Positions 18,199 to 29,600 of a stretch of 44,887 bases of DNA are shown piece after piece. The notes beneath the pieces are model-generated. The model was not told the origin of the DNA. It made no database searches and saw only the letters and a list, made by a program, of their open reading frames with translations. Each line of letters opens with the position of its first letter. Within the stretch, counting starts at the first letter, position 1. Source of the DNA: Microseira wollei NIES-4236 (GTDB lineage Bacteria > Cyanobacteriota > Cyanobacteriia > Cyanobacteriales > Aerosakkonemataceae). A program made the translations under genes and the position numbers. The DNA is taken from assembly GCF_020521235.1 (NCBI RefSeq), contig NZ_BLAY01000079.1:1-44887 (forward strand). Reading direction: 5' to 3'.

Positions 18199-19386
18199 AT
18201 GAAATTCAGTCTAACAGAATTAAACCTAATTTATTCAGATCAACTTTGTCTAGAATTTTCTAGCCAAGACCAGGATAAAGCATGGCCTTCTGAGAACGAA
18301 TACTCTAATGATTCAGCTAGGTGGAATGCTTATCTAAATCAACTTTGCTTGAGTAAACTAATTCATTGGTTCCCAGAAAATACGGAAGCAGAAGTAAAAG
18401 TATTTCCCAGTGATAAAGCGTTACCAAATTTTTGGGAATTTGTCAATGGTACAGCCATAAATATTGGAGAAAAGAGAATTGTTTTGATTCCCAGTGAAGC
18501 TAATAATACAGAAGAGTTCTGCGTTACTCAAGAATGGGTAGATATTCCTAGTTGGGCAGCAGACTATTATTTAGCCGTACAAATTCACCCAGATGACGGT
18601 TGGTTGCGGGTGTGGGGATATGCTACTCATCAACAGTTAAAACAGCCGGAAAATTACGATAGGCTTGCTCGCACCTATTGTCTAGAAGGGCAGGATTTAA
18701 TTGCTGATTTGGAAGTGTTATGGATAGCGTTGGAACTGGGCGCGGATGAAAAAGCCTTGGTAAAGTCTCTCCCTATTTTGTCAACGAAGGAAGCGGAAAA
18801 ACTTGTGCAGCAACTTAGTCGTCCCTCTCCTTGTTCTCCTCGTTTAAAAATAAACTTTGAACAATGGGCTGCAATATTGTCAGAGCCTAAATCTAGGCAA
18901 CAGTTGTACAATTTACGTAACAAAAAGGTTGTGAAATTAAGCAACTGGTTACAAAACAACTTTGTCAACACAGTTCAAGCTGGGTGGCAAACAATTGAAG
19001 CTTTATTAGCACCCGAACAACAGAAGTTAGCTTTGAGATACAGGAGTAGTTCTGTTACGGAAGAAAATACTGTAAGGCAGGCTAAACTAATCGATTTGGG
19101 CGTACAATTAGGAAATAAATCTCTTGTAATGCTGGTTGCTCTTACAGCCGATGCGGATGATAAAGTAGGTATCCGGGTACAAGTGCATCCGCCGGAAGGT
19201 GAAAAGCATTTACCATCCTATGTCAGACTAGCTTTACTTGAATCAGGAGAAATTCGCCAGGAAGTGCAATCGAGAAACCTAGATAACTTCATTCAACTCA
19301 AGCGGTTTAAAGGCATACCCGGAACATCATTTAGCGTTCAAGTAGCTCTCGGTGATGTTAGTCTGACGGAAGAGTTTGAAATTTAA
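18199..19386 (+). CDS. DUF1822 family protein
   Basis: 395 residues of the cyanobacteria-specific DUF1822 family, function unknown. It is recognised by the start FSLTELNLIYSDQLCLEF, the middle WVDIPSWAADYYLAVQIHPD followed by WLRVWGYATHQQLK, and the C-terminus GTSFSVQVALGDVSLTEEFE. The ATG at 18199 lies two bases after the sigma-like gene stop and follows a GGGGG run. It sits between the sigma-like gene and CHAT-CHASE2, the usual order of this gene group in cyanobacteria, so it probably regulates or couples the sigma-like factor to the CHAT sensor. Two C-terminal fragments of the same family lie at 30482-30625 and 30814-30885. The frame is intact. Confidence 0.85.
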   Translation: MKFSLTELNLIYSDQLCLEFSSQDQDKAWPSENEYSNDSARWNAYLNQLCLSKLIHWFPENTEAEVKVFPSDKALPNFWEFVNGTAINIGEKRIVLIPSEANNTEEFCVTQEWVDIPSWAADYYLAVQIHPDDGWLRVWGYATHQQLKQPENYDRLARTYCLEGQDLIADLEVLWIALELGADEKALVKSLPILSTKEAEKLVQQLSRPSPCSPRLKINFEQWAAILSEPKSRQQLYNLRNKKVVKLSNWLQNNFVNTVQAGWQTIEALLAPEQQKLALRYRSSSVTEENTVRQAKLIDLGVQLGNKSLVMLVALTADADDKVGIRVQVHPPEGEKHLPSYVRLALLESGEIRQEVQSRNLDNFIQLKRFKGIPGTSFSVQVALGDVSLTEEFEI

Positions 19387-19407
19387 CTTTCTCTGCGAGG
19401 AATAGCA

Positions 19408-21780
19408 ATGAGTGTGTTAGTTGTCTTAAATCTGGGGAATGGCGATCTGAATGTTGGTTTTCCGTCAGTAATTGCCCAGATATGGAGAACTAACACCTCT
19501 GTTGTGGGTCAATTTAAAGGCAGTTTACGTGCTGCACCAGAACTGCTTAAGACTTATGAGAAATGGAAGTTACTCTATGAAGGACTTTCTCAACGTTTGA
19601 GGAGTCGTTCGGCGCTGGAAATTGAAGAAGAGGGTGTAACTAATGTTTCTGACAAGGATTTTTAAAATTTATGTGAGCAATTAGAGAAATTGCTGAATAG
19701 TTGGTTAAAATCGGAAGAATTTCAGCAGATCGACCGCGAATTAGGCAGGGAATTAAATACAGGATCAAAAATTAGGTTTTTGATTCAAGTGGATGATGAT
19801 TTAACGCAGCGGCTTCCCTGGCATTTGTGGAATTTTTTTAAAGATTACTCGAAGGCAGAAATAGCTTTAAGTAGCTCGGAGTATCGTGTCATTCCTCGGC
19901 AATATAGGAGTGAGGGTCAAATAAACATTTTGGCGATTTTGGGAAATAGTAAAGGAATTGATGTTCAAAAAGACAGAGAAATGCTGGAAAATTTACAGGG
20001 AGCAAAATCAGAATTTCTCGTGGAGCCGCAACGCAAGTCGTTAAATGACCATCTGTGGGAAAAAAGCTGGGATATCTTATTCTTTGCTGGGCATAGTCAA
20101 ACTGAGGGTGAAACGGGTCGAATTGAGATCAACCAGACTGATAGTTTAACGATTCAAGAGTTAAAGTATGCGCTCCAAAAAGCAGTTAAGCGGGGTTTGA
20201 AACTGGCAATTTTTAACTCTTGTGATGGGTTGGGGTTAGCACGCGCTTTGGCAGATTTGCATATTCCCCAAATTATTGTCATGCGAGAGCCTGTACCGGA
20301 TTTAGTGGCACAAGAATTTTTGAAGTATTTCTTGCAAGAATTTGCTGATGGTAAGCCTTTATATTTGGCAGTGAGAGCGGCACGGGAAAGACTACAAGGG
20401 TTAGAAGATGACTTTCCTGCTGCTAGTTGGTTGCCAATTATTTGTCAGCATCCTGCCTCTGTGCCTCCAACTTGGCAACAGTTGCGCGATGGGATAGAAA
20501 GCGATCGCACTATTCCACCAATCAATATAGAAAGCGACCCCCCAAAACCCCACCCAGTAACAAGAATTCTCACACATCCCGCCTTGGTTGCTAGTGTAGC
20601 AATTACAGCCTTAGTGCTGGGGGTGCGACAATTGGGATGGTTGCAACCACTGGAGTTAAAGGCTTATGACCGGATGATGAGACTGCGACCAGATGAAGGG
20701 CCAGACCGTCGCCTTTTGGTTATCACAATTGATGAAGCCGACCTGCAATATCAGGATCGGATGGGGATGGAAAAGCGGTGGTCGCTAGCTGATGCAGCAC
20801 TTAATCAACTATTGAAGAAACTAGAAGTCTATCAACCACGAGTTATTGGTTTAGATATCTATCGGGATTTTCCTGTAAGACGCGAGCAGGTAGAGTTAGC
20901 AAAGCAGTTACGGCAGAATAATAACTTTATTGCTGTTTGCAAGCACAGCGACCCTGAAGCCAACGCTCCTGGTATTAGACCTCCTCATGAAGTTTCAGAA
21001 GAGCGTCTAGGTTTTAGCGATGTGGTAGTTGATGATGATGATGTTCTCCGCCGCCAACTTTTACATTTGACTCCAGACCCCGCATCTCCTTGTCGTACAA
21101 AATATGCCCTGAGTCTTCAGTTAGCTATGCACTATCTCGCCAAGCAAGGTATTCAGCCCCAAGTCACTCCAGAAGGTTATTTGCAATTTGGTAAAATCTC
21201 TTTTAAACCGTTGGAAACTCGCACAGGGGGTTACAAAAGAGTGGATGCTTGGGGTTATCAAGTACTGCTTAACTACCGCTCTTACCGCTCTCCTCAAAAC
21301 ATAGCTCCCCAAATCAGTCTCAGAGAATTTTTGACTAATGGAATTGACCCAAATGCTGTTAAAGATCGAATCGTTGTGATTGGTGTTACTACCACCAACG
21401 CTGGTGACTATTGGTCTACACCCTATGGTGCTAAACCTAACCAGAAAATACCCGGTGTAATCATTCAAGCACAGATGGTAAGTCAAATTATTAGTGCAGC
21501 TTTGGATAATAGGTCACTGATATGGGTATGGCCTTTGTGGGGCGAATCTCTATGGATATGGGGATGGTCACTGGTAGGAGGAATTGTAAGTTCGAGCCGT
21601 CTACTCCTCCGATATCAAGCACTGGGTGGGGGTGCGGCACTAGGGACATTACTCCTAATTTGCTGGTCCATTTTTACACAAGCTGGGTGGATACCGTTAG
21701 TACCAGCTGCACTAGCTTTAGTGGGAACAGGCGGTGTCATACTAGCTTACATGGCAGCACAAAACAAGCAACAATCATAA
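19408..21780 (+). pseudogene. CHAT-CHASE2 sensor protein with one in-frame TAA
   Basis: One frame from ATG 19408 (preceded by GAGGA) to 21780, broken only by TAA at 19663-19665 (codon 86). Residues 1-270 form a CHAT domain with His in FFAGHSQTEG (about 228) and Cys in IFNSCDGLGLA (about 270). A membrane span near VASVAITALVLGV is followed by an extracytoplasmic CHASE2 domain (ELKAYDRMMRLRP, LVITIDEADLQYQD, VIGVTTTNAGDYWSTPYG) and C-terminal membrane spans (WSLVGGIVSSS, LGTLLLICWSIF, VPAALALVGTGGVILAYMAA). This is a membrane sensor-protease arrangement common in cyanobacteria. No start codon with a good ribosome site follows the stop, and residues on both sides fit the family, so the TAA is a nonsense change or a recoded codon. 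Confidence 0.82.
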
Positions 21781-21805
21781 ACAGCCGAATGGGGGAACGA
21801 TCGCT

Positions 21806-22540
21806 ATGAAGTGGCTATATCAGCAATCAGGAATTATCTTAACATTAGCGTTGATACTTGTAAGCTTAGCAGCTTTACACCCCACATTAGGATCGCAGTC
21901 CCCTAATTCCGAGAACACTATAGCTCAGACACCAGTACGCTTCGTTCCGCCACAATTACCAGACCGAGGGGCACCCAGCGGGCGGCGTAAAGGAGCAGCA
22001 AGCCGCAGCGGTTGTCCTATAATTAATACGGATAAGCCTCTGATTGCCTTAGTACCTGGCAATAACTTGGGGTTAACTGTATCTAACTACCCTACTTTTT
22101 GGTTTCATGTTCCTGCGCTGCCAGAAAACGCACGCTCTGCGGAATTTATATTGCAGGATAGTAGCGAGAGCGATATATATAAAACCAGTTTTACTCTTCC
22201 TGAAACATCGGGTATTATTAAGGTTAGTCTGCCTTCAATCCAACCAATATCTCTAAAAATTGGCGAAAGGTATCGTTGGTACTTCAAAATTTATTGCCTA
22301 CCTAAGAATACATATTTGTATTTTTTTGTTGAAGGGCAAATAGAACGGGTTCCAGAAAATGCTTACGCTGCTAATAGTATTTGGTACGATTTACTGACCA
22401 ATTTAGCCGCTCGGCGTCGGACTGCTCCTGAGAATGCTAATTTAAGGGAGGACTGGACTAATTTATTGAAAGAGGTTGGCTTAGAAAAGCTTGTCGAAGA
22501 GCCATTGTTGTCCTGTTGTACACCTGACAACTCACAATAG
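21806..22540 (+). CDS. DUF928 family secreted protein
   Basis: 244 residues. An N-terminal hydrophobic segment (IILTLALILVSLAAL) acts as signal peptide or anchor. The diagnostic FVPPQLPDRGAPSGRRKGAA motif follows, then LIALVPGNNLGLTVSNYPTF with WFHVP, typical of cyanobacterial DUF928. The rest is a beta-rich domain predicted to lie in the periplasm. Function is unknown; the family is usually encoded with CHASE2/CHAT and two-partner-secretion genes, as here. ATG 21806 lies 25 bases after the CHAT-CHASE2 stop, so they form one transcription unit that converges on the next minus-strand genes. Confidence 0.85.
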   Translation: MKWLYQQSGIILTLALILVSLAALHPTLGSQSPNSENTIAQTPVRFVPPQLPDRGAPSGRRKGAASRSGCPIINTDKPLIALVPGNNLGLTVSNYPTFWFHVPALPENARSAEFILQDSSESDIYKTSFTLPETSGIIKVSLPSIQPISLKIGERYRWYFKIYCLPKNTYLYFFVEGQIERVPENAYAANSIWYDLLTNLAARRRTAPENANLREDWTNLLKEVGLEKLVEEPLLSCCTPDNSQ

Positions 22541-22546
22541 ATACTA

Positions 22547-25378
22547 CTAAAGCCAGTTTCCCACCAAAGTGTAAGGTGCCCAGAAATAAGGTCGTTTTTC
22601 CTTTGCTAAAAGAGATATCTGTGCCCTTTGAAGTGCTTCAGCTTTAGTGACATTTGGCTTGGTTAACTGTTGGTAGAATTGACTCATAAAAAAGGTAGTA
22701 AAAGGATCGTCCACCGGCCATAAAGTTGCCAAGGTACTGCGCGCCCCTGCACGGACAGCCACTCCTGCTAGTCCCAAAACTGCTCGATTATCTCCCTCAG
22801 CAGTTTGGCAAGCACTAAGTACGAGTAATTCGATATTTCGACGTCCGCTTTGGTTGCTAATCCGGACTAAGTTATCTAAATCCCTAACTTTGAGAAGTCT
22901 ATCCCAGAGGAGAATAAAAGTTTCTTCTGGGTTAGAACTAAATTGCCCATGCGTAGCCAAGTGAACTATAGAGAAAGTAGCTTCGTTGAGTTTATTTTGG
23001 AATTCTGAGTTCGTAAATTTTTGATTTACAAGTTCATCACTACTAGATACTGATGACTGAACCCCTTTTAACTCTGACTCGACGTTTTCCAGTTTACTAA
23101 ATTCCTTTCCTTCAATTTCAAGTTCTTCACTAATTCCAGCCGTCAAAGCATTTAACTTAATTTGTGCTAAAGACCGAGGGGTTAATAGCTGCAACCCAGG
23201 AGTAAGTGCTACTGCATATTTTTCAATGAGATACTGTTTCCCATTATAGAGAACAGCCATTGGAATATTTCGTAACAAGCCATCCAGCACAAATACTAAG
23301 GTTTTTACGTTACTTTTCGCGAGTTCTGCTTCGGCAGGTTGAATTAACCATTGGTAAACTTGTTGCGATAAATTACGAACATCTTTAGCTCGATCAACTT
23401 GTGGGAGTGCTTGCTGCAATTCTCGCAGAATGCTTTCGGCTTTTTCTTGACTAACAAAAGTGGTATAGTGCTGTAGTGGTTTATCTTTGCCAGGTAACTT
23501 AACAATTATCTCTAAACGGTTTTTCAAAAAAATGGCATAAAAAACAGCTGTTAAAGGTTGTGATGAGTCAACTAATAAATCGATTTGTTGTGGTTTTGCA
23601 TTTACGCAAGCTTCACGGAAAAAGTTATCTAATTCAGCTAACTGGAGTGCTTCAATTGTCTCACGAGCTTGCTTGAGGTTAATTTGACTAGGTTCCTCAC
23701 CTTGTAGTAGTAGATCGACTAACTCACGGTAAACGGGTTCCACACCATCCCTAAAATTAAATTGGACTTCTGGATTAATGCTAACTAAATCTCCTCGTAA
23801 TGACTGAAGGTTTTTAAAGGCTGAAGTGTAAGCAGCGATCGCACCATTTGGGTCTCCCTCAGTTCTACGGAGGCGTCCTAACTGCCATTGCCAGCGATAG
23901 GCAATGTCAGGGGCTTTAATTGACGAAGTTAGGCTCAAAGCTTGTCTTGTGAATTCTTCAGCTTTAGGCAAATCTCCTCTCTGTTGGTATACCGCACCGC
24001 GATATCCAAGAGCATAAGCAGAAGCGCGTCGATCTTTTAAATTTTGAGCCTGTTCAAAGGCATCAATTAAAATTTTATCTAAAATTTCATCAATTTTTGA
24101 CCTTGAAGGAGTATTTGATAGCGGCAATTATTTGGTTTTTTGGACTTGTTTATGCAATGAATTACACTGCTGAATAATGGGAGATGACGATTCTGTAGTT
24201 TCGTTTTCAACTGCTTGCTGTTGTAGGCAAATTAGACTTTGAGCCAAGTTGATTCGCGCATAGATAGCTTCTCTACTAGCAGGTAATTTAGTAAGTTCGG
24301 ATTCGATTTGAGGCCACAAAGCTTGTGCTTCAGATAACTGCTCTCTGTTCTCAATTCGCCAACTCAGTTCATTCAGCTGTGCTTGAACTTTAATTATAGG
24401 AAAGGTAGAGGTAGCTGCCCGTTTATAATGTGTTAATGCCTGCTCGGTATTTCGCTGGGCGCGGGCAGTATTTCCTAAACTTATATGTGCTTCATTCTCA
24501 TCAATAGGAGATGGCAATCTTTGTGCTACCTCTAAACTTAGCTGTAATACTTTTTGAGAGCGGTCTAAATTACCAGATACGCGCAGAAAATCACCTAGTA
24601 AACGTAACCCTGTTGCTTTTATAGGTGAATCTGGTAAGGCTTCAAAAGTGGAGAGTAAAGAATCTGGTTTTTCTGGGGTGGATTTGGTAGCTTTAGACAA
24701 GGTTTCGCAGGCTATATTTTCAACCGCTAAAGCTTGTATTAAAGTTTTGCAAGAACGAGGGTAAAGACCTAAGTCTTGTTGAGCTTGGGCAAGGTTGAGT
24801 AAGCTTTGCGCCATTCTGCCTTCGTCGTTAACTTGCTCATAAGTGTTAGCAGCTTGTTGCCAAGTTTCTAGGGCTGTTTCTGTCTGTCCGGTTGTTAGTT
24901 GTAATTGTCCTTGAATATCGAGGGATTGAGCAAGGATTCTTAATTTTTCTGGTGTCGTTTGTTGTGTTTGCAGGAGGTTAAGGCTTTGGGCGATCGCTTG
25001 CTCTGCTTTATCCCATTCTGCTAGTTGCTGATATGTTAAAGATAAATTGCTTAATGCCATTGCCTGGTTCAACACATCGCCTGCTGCGGCAAAAGTAGAA
25101 GCTGCCTGCTGCCAAATACGCGCTGCTTCGGCAAAGTTTTTTGTTTCGTAGCTGCGTTTAGCCTGTTGTACCAGTTGTAATCCCGATGGCTGAGTTTCGA
25201 CTATTGGTATTTGTGCAGAAACTTGGGCAACAACAGATGGTAAACCAAGTGAAAGAACAAATAATAATGCTGCTATAATTAGCGATCGCCGTCTGTATAA
25301 TCTTTTGACAGCCTTCAGCCAACCTGTTGGTTTATTATTTTTTAATTTCCTATCAAGGTCAGGGTGATTATTTTTCAC
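22547..25378 (-). pseudogene. TPR-CHAT protein of the two-partner-secretion locus, one in-frame TAA
   Basis: A single frame from GTG 25376-25378 (preceded by AGGAGG) to 22547, interrupted only by TAA at 24128-24130 (codon 417). Residues 1-60 contain a basic stretch and a membrane-type segment (SLIIAALLFVLSLGLPSVV), so the protein is exported or anchored. TPR repeats fill residues 75-520 (AMALSNLSLTYQQLAEWDKA, AYALGYRGAVYQQRGD). The C-terminal CHAT domain has His in IVHLATHGQF, Cys in LVLSACQTAEG, the GLAGVAVRAGARSTLATLWP strand and the closing FWAPYTLVGNW. In intact relatives the two halves are one protein. A TTG right after the TAA gives the downstream half a possible but weak start. CHAT proteins of this kind accompany hemagglutinin-like exoproteins in cyanobacteria. 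Confidence 0.85.
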
Positions 25379-25432
25379 TTGCTCTTCCTCCTGTTAAAAA
25401 AAATCGGAAAAATGTCGTTAATTTGTTCTGAT

Positions 25433-27198
25433 TCAACGTGCCGGACAGGTAGGAGGATTTTGTCTCATTCGGTTGCTTGCGGTGCCGGTTGGATCGTAAG
25501 CTGTGAAAACTACTTGACCTTTCTCGTTCAGTATCCAACCTTGTGCAGGGACGATGGGGAGAGAAGCAGAACGGGGCGATCGCACGGTCATGTCTATGTT
25601 TGAGCCAGTTGTGCTAGGTTGAGTTGGTTCGACTAAACTTACCCTCACGGTTCTACTGGAAAGAGCTTCGCCAGGACTGGGGGGAAGTCCGCCGCGACCT
25701 GTGACAATAAATTCACTGCCTCTGCCCAAGGTACAGGGGTTTTGGGCGATGAGAGCATCTGGGTCTACAATGGTTTGTGGTAATTCGATTAATCCAGAAC
25801 TGGGGTCAACATCGGGGGTATTGAAGATAATCTGACCGTTGAGTGCAGGATTGGTTTGCGAAATAGCAGTGATGTCGCTGCTAGACAGCTGAGTGGGGTC
25901 TAATTTTACAGGGTCGTCGATCCCTAATTGAGTTTGTAATTCTTCTCTTGTACGTTGTTGTATTCCAAAAATGCCTTGAGCTGTGATTTCTATTTTACCT
26001 CCTAACCCACCGAAGGCATTGGCTGTAATATCGCTATTATTAAGTCCAACTAAAACATCTGTGTTGATAGTAATATTACCGCCATCTCCACCTGCTTGTG
26101 CGGTGCCTGCGGTGGTAGTTATTTGACTACCACGACGCAATACCAATATGTCTTGTACTTGCAAGTTGATATTCCCACCTTGGCCTGATGCAGTGGCAGC
26201 GGAAATAATTCCTTGGTTTTCTAAATTTAAAGAAGGAACTGTAACATTGATTTGACCTGCATTTCCTGGCTTTTGCGCTTGCATGTTGAGTTGAGAACGA
26301 ACAAACAAGCCACTAGCTGAGCTATCATTGGCAACTATTTGCTGACCGAATGTTTCTATTCTTTGAGAGAAGCTAGGATCGCTGCCAGCAATTGTTATGT
26401 TATCGTCAACATTGAGGTTGATGCTCCCTGCATCTCCACTACTGAAAGTAGTTGCCAAAATTTGTCCGCCACCTGTTAGCTCAAGGTTATTGGCATTAAC
26501 TGTAATATCACCGCCTCTAAAAGAACTTCTGGTGCGTGCGCTCAAAACGGCTGCATCAGCAAGGCGAAATGTATTTGTAGTCACTTTAATTTCACCACCC
26601 TGACCAATAGCATCGGCTTCGGTAGTTGTGTATAGACCGCTGGAAACTCCGTTTGTTGCACCGATTCTAGGCAGTTCAGTCATACCTACACCAAAAATGT
26701 TTACACCTTTTTCGGCTTGAATGGTTATTCTTCCTGCTCTTCCTTCTCCCGTAGTATTAGAGCGCAGCACTGAGCCATCGCTAACTAACAGAGTATCTGA
26801 AACATCAATATCAATATTTCCAGCATCAGCTGACCCTCGTTCACCTATTTTTCCGGCTGTAGCGGTCGCTAATTGAGCGCCATTGGTAAGTGAAAGTGAA
26901 CCAGCCGTAACCGTAATTCTGATATCACCTCCTTTACCAGTACCGACTAATTCCTCTGCTAAACCGCTACTTCTCTCAACTTCAGTAAATGCTCCACTAA
27001 CAGCAGGTATGTCATTAATAAATACTAATCCATCAAAAGATACTTTATCTTCAGTCTGAATCGTGATATCTCCTGCGTCTCCTTTTCCCACAGTGCTAGT
27101 GCCTAAAAAAGCACCATTGGTGACTGAGAGCGATCGCGCCTTAATATCAATGTTGCCCCCCTGTCCGCTACCTAGTAGTTGTCGCATCTTACCTCTGG
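25433..27198 (-). pseudogene. Filamentous-hemagglutinin-like exoprotein, N-terminus deleted
   Basis: About 585 residues of beta-helix repeats typical of cyanobacterial TpsA proteins: repeated GGNI, GDAGDITIQ and ADAGNIDIDV units and a C-terminal part with PCTLGRGSEFIVTGRGGLPP and GWILNEKGQVVFTAYDP. The N-terminal signal peptide and TPS secretion domain are missing, and homology begins near GSGQGGNIDIKARSLSVTNG. The upstream DNA is the end of an FhaC-like gene, so a deletion removed the start of this gene. Without the secretion domain it cannot be exported by a TpsB partner. Confidence 0.8.
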
Positions 27199-27200
27199 CC

Positions 27201-27502
27201 TCAAAAGGGACTGTATTGTACGGAGAAATATAAACCTTTTTCTTGCAACGTTCTGTCGCTTGAATCAACTTCAATTAGAGGAATGCCATACTCAAATCGG
27301 GCAATAAAGCGATCGCTCTGTCGCCACTGTACCCCAAGTCCGACACCCAGCAGGGTGTTGGAGTCTGGATTCTGTCTGCCGGAACTATTCCAAGCCATGC
27401 CGAAATCAATAAATGGGATAACCTGCAAAACCCCTTGCTGCCTGGGTAAACGATAAATCGGTATCTGCACTTCTGCGGAAGTCAAAACGCCGTTATCAAT
27501 GC
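27201..27502 (-). pseudogene. FhaC/ShlB-type TpsB transporter, C-terminal fragment
   Basis: Roughly 98 residues of the outer-membrane barrel end of a two-partner-secretion transporter: NGVLTSAEVQIPIYR, LQVIPFIDFGMAWNSSG, LLGVGLGVQWRQSDRF and the terminal beta strand GLYFSVQYSPF. Homology ends near 27502, exactly where the oppositely oriented DUF4407 gene loses its N-terminus. Two deletions therefore frame this fragment. Confidence 0.8.
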
Positions 27503-28901
27503 TTCATTTGGTTTGACAGTATTATTCACCGCAATTTTAGCATCTTTTTCAGGCGGCTATGCCTTCTTTACAGTGTTTCGTTCTTTGTTGTTTTCAGCAA
27601 TGTTTGGTGCGTTTTGGGGTTTAGGAATAATCGGTAACCTCGATCGGCTTTTCATCATCAATCTTAAAAAGAAACAACGAAAAGGCTGGAGGAATATCCT
27701 GGGCTTGGTAGATATCCTAACAACTGCTGTACCTCGCTTAGGTCTTGCTATAATACTAGCCCTAGTGATTACTAAGCCTCTGTAAATAAAGTTTTTTGAG
27801 AAAGAAATTGATTCAGAAATTGCCAATAACAATGCCTTAATTTTTGGAGAAAAGGAGAGAGAAATTGGCAAGAATTCGCGGCTAGCAGAACTCCACGCTG
27901 CCCTAGAGCGGAAAAATCAAGAAAAAGAGCGGAATAACGAACGAATTGCACAAGCTCGTCAAGCCTATAACTGTGAAATTTCCGGTAGTTCTTCACAAAA
28001 GTGTCAGCAACTTGGAACTTCAGGAAAGCAGGGAATTGGTGCCATTGCACAAGGGCTAGAAAGAAACTTATACAAAATTGAAACAGAAATTTCGGCTGAG
28101 AATGCAAAGCTTGATAAAGAGGTGGCAGATATCCAAGCTGAGATCGATAAAGTTGAGCAAGATATCCAGAAAAACCTAGCAGAAATTGCAGCGAAACAAC
28201 AAAAATCGGATGGCCTATTGATGCGACTCAAGACTCTTGAAAGTCTCGGTAAAAAAGACCCAAACATTGCTAACATTAACCTCTTTGTAACCTTGATTTT
28301 CCTAATGATTGAGACTTCGCCAATCCTTGTCAAAATCATGTCTCCCTATGGGATTTATGATGCAGCAATGGAAAGTCATGAAAAAAGTTCGATTCACCGT
28401 TATGGGAAATCCACTGAGAAAGATTTGGAATTGATTGACTATGAAGTTGAGGCTAATTTCCGCATCATGAAGGAAATCAAAGACTTTGAAGCTGAGAAGA
28501 AAAAGATTGTATACCTAGAAATGCGCGGACAGGTCACCCAGATTATTTTGGATCGGTTTAACCTGATGTTACAAGAACTTTTGTCGGAGAAAAGCGAAAG
28601 CTTGAAGTCTATTAGGGAAAAAGTCCTCGCTCGAGTCGAGAAACAAATTGAGAATGTATTGTCTAACTACTCTCATGAGATAAGTATTTCAGGTCGAGAG
28701 ATACAAGAAAAAATTAAGCAATTTCAAGAGGGCATACAAGATGAAATTTTGTCCGATCAGCTTAGGAATTCTAGAACTGACGCACAATTTGAAGATGTAC
28801 GCAAAGGTATTGATGACTTCACCCAGCAGGTTAATGATTTTAAACAGGAGGAAAAGCCGGAAAATGGTAAATTTGGAATAAAAGAACATGAAGTCTCCTA
28901 G
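27498..28901 (+). pseudogene. DUF4407 membrane protein, N-terminally truncated and interrupted by TAA
   Basis: A DUF4407 family protein (function unknown): membrane segments at the start (LFTAILASFSGGYAFFTVF, then RLGLAIILALVIT), a long charged coiled coil, and a further membrane segment near NLFVTLIFLMIETSPILVKI. The frame stays open from about 27498 to 28901 except for TAA at 27783-27785 inside ITKPL-stop-IKFFEKEI. I recall a Glu at this place in relatives (PLELK-type), which fits a GAA-to-TAA change. No start codon is visible before the first membrane segment, because the 5' end was lost at the junction with the FhaC fragment. The next gene (28962) follows closely and is likely its partner. 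Confidence 0.75.
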
Positions 28902-28961
28902 ACTTCAGTCAATTCAATTCAATGTTTTAAGTATTGATTAATTTAATGGAGAAATATAACC

Positions 28962-29504
28962 ATGAACGACAACAATTTAGATCGGGAAAACTCAAGCATA
29001 ATCCGCGACTTAAACGCAAACAACTCATCCGCAGTTGACAGGGCTGTAGAGTATGCCAGCCAGATTATACCTCGTAGAAGTGGCTCTTTAAGCTACGGAA
29101 ATATGTCACTTCCTGCGTCTGTGAAACGTGCGATCGCTATCGGGGATGCCAATTCTGTACAAGTTGAACTCGACTTCCTCAGATCGGCATTAACTCTTGT
29201 CAGAAAAACGCAACTTCAGGATCTTGCTGACTACTGTGAGAATTATCGCCAGAGATCGAAGGAGGATAGAGATACAAAAGCTCTAGAATCCAAGATGAGC
29301 AGAGCAAAAGCAGCGCAAGAGCAAATTGACAGAACCTTTGAGGATTTGATTGAAACTATTGTGCGAAAAAAATTGGAGGCAGCAGCGACAATATCGAACG
29401 ATAAGATAAGGGAACTCAGAATTAAGCAACTGGAGAGGGATTTCGAGACTTTCTCAAACTTGCAGAAGCACCTGGTTGAGAAACTCATGAACATTGTCTC
29501 ATAG
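28962..29504 (+). CDS. Coiled-coil protein next to DUF4407, function unknown
   Basis: 180 residues without signal peptide or membrane span. The first 70 residues are Asn/Ser-rich and contain VDRAVEYASQIIPRR; the rest is strongly helical and charged (SKMSRAKAAQEQIDRTFEDL, IRELRIKQLERDFETFSNLQ). ATG 28962 is preceded by GGAG at normal spacing. It lies 60 bases after the DUF4407 frame and before a cluster of terminator-like hairpins, so the two genes form one unit. I know no family for it; a cytoplasmic partner of the DUF4407 membrane protein is my inference. Confidence 0.6.
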   Translation: MNDNNLDRENSSIIRDLNANNSSAVDRAVEYASQIIPRRSGSLSYGNMSLPASVKRAIAIGDANSVQVELDFLRSALTLVRKTQLQDLADYCENYRQRSKEDRDTKALESKMSRAKAAQEQIDRTFEDLIETIVRKKLEAAATISNDKIRELRIKQLERDFETFSNLQKHLVEKLMNIVS

Positions 29505-29506
29505 AG

Positions 29507-29600
29507 TAGCGGACACCCTAAAGGGTGTCGCTACACAGACAAAGCCTGCCTTCGCAGGCTTTAAAAGCTTTAGCCCGCCTTCGTGGGCTTCGTTTTTGTG
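29507..29600. terminator. Cluster of palindromic hairpins ending the DUF4407 unit
   Basis: Three stems in a row: TAGCG.ACACCC/GGGTGT.CGCTA (29507-29533), the perfect AAAGCCTGC-CTTC-GCAGGCTTT (29541-29562), and AGCCCGC-CTTC-GTGGGCT near 29571-29588, followed by TTTTTG. Such tandem CTTC-loop hairpins are common cyanobacterial repeats and can terminate transcription. Confidence 0.5.
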
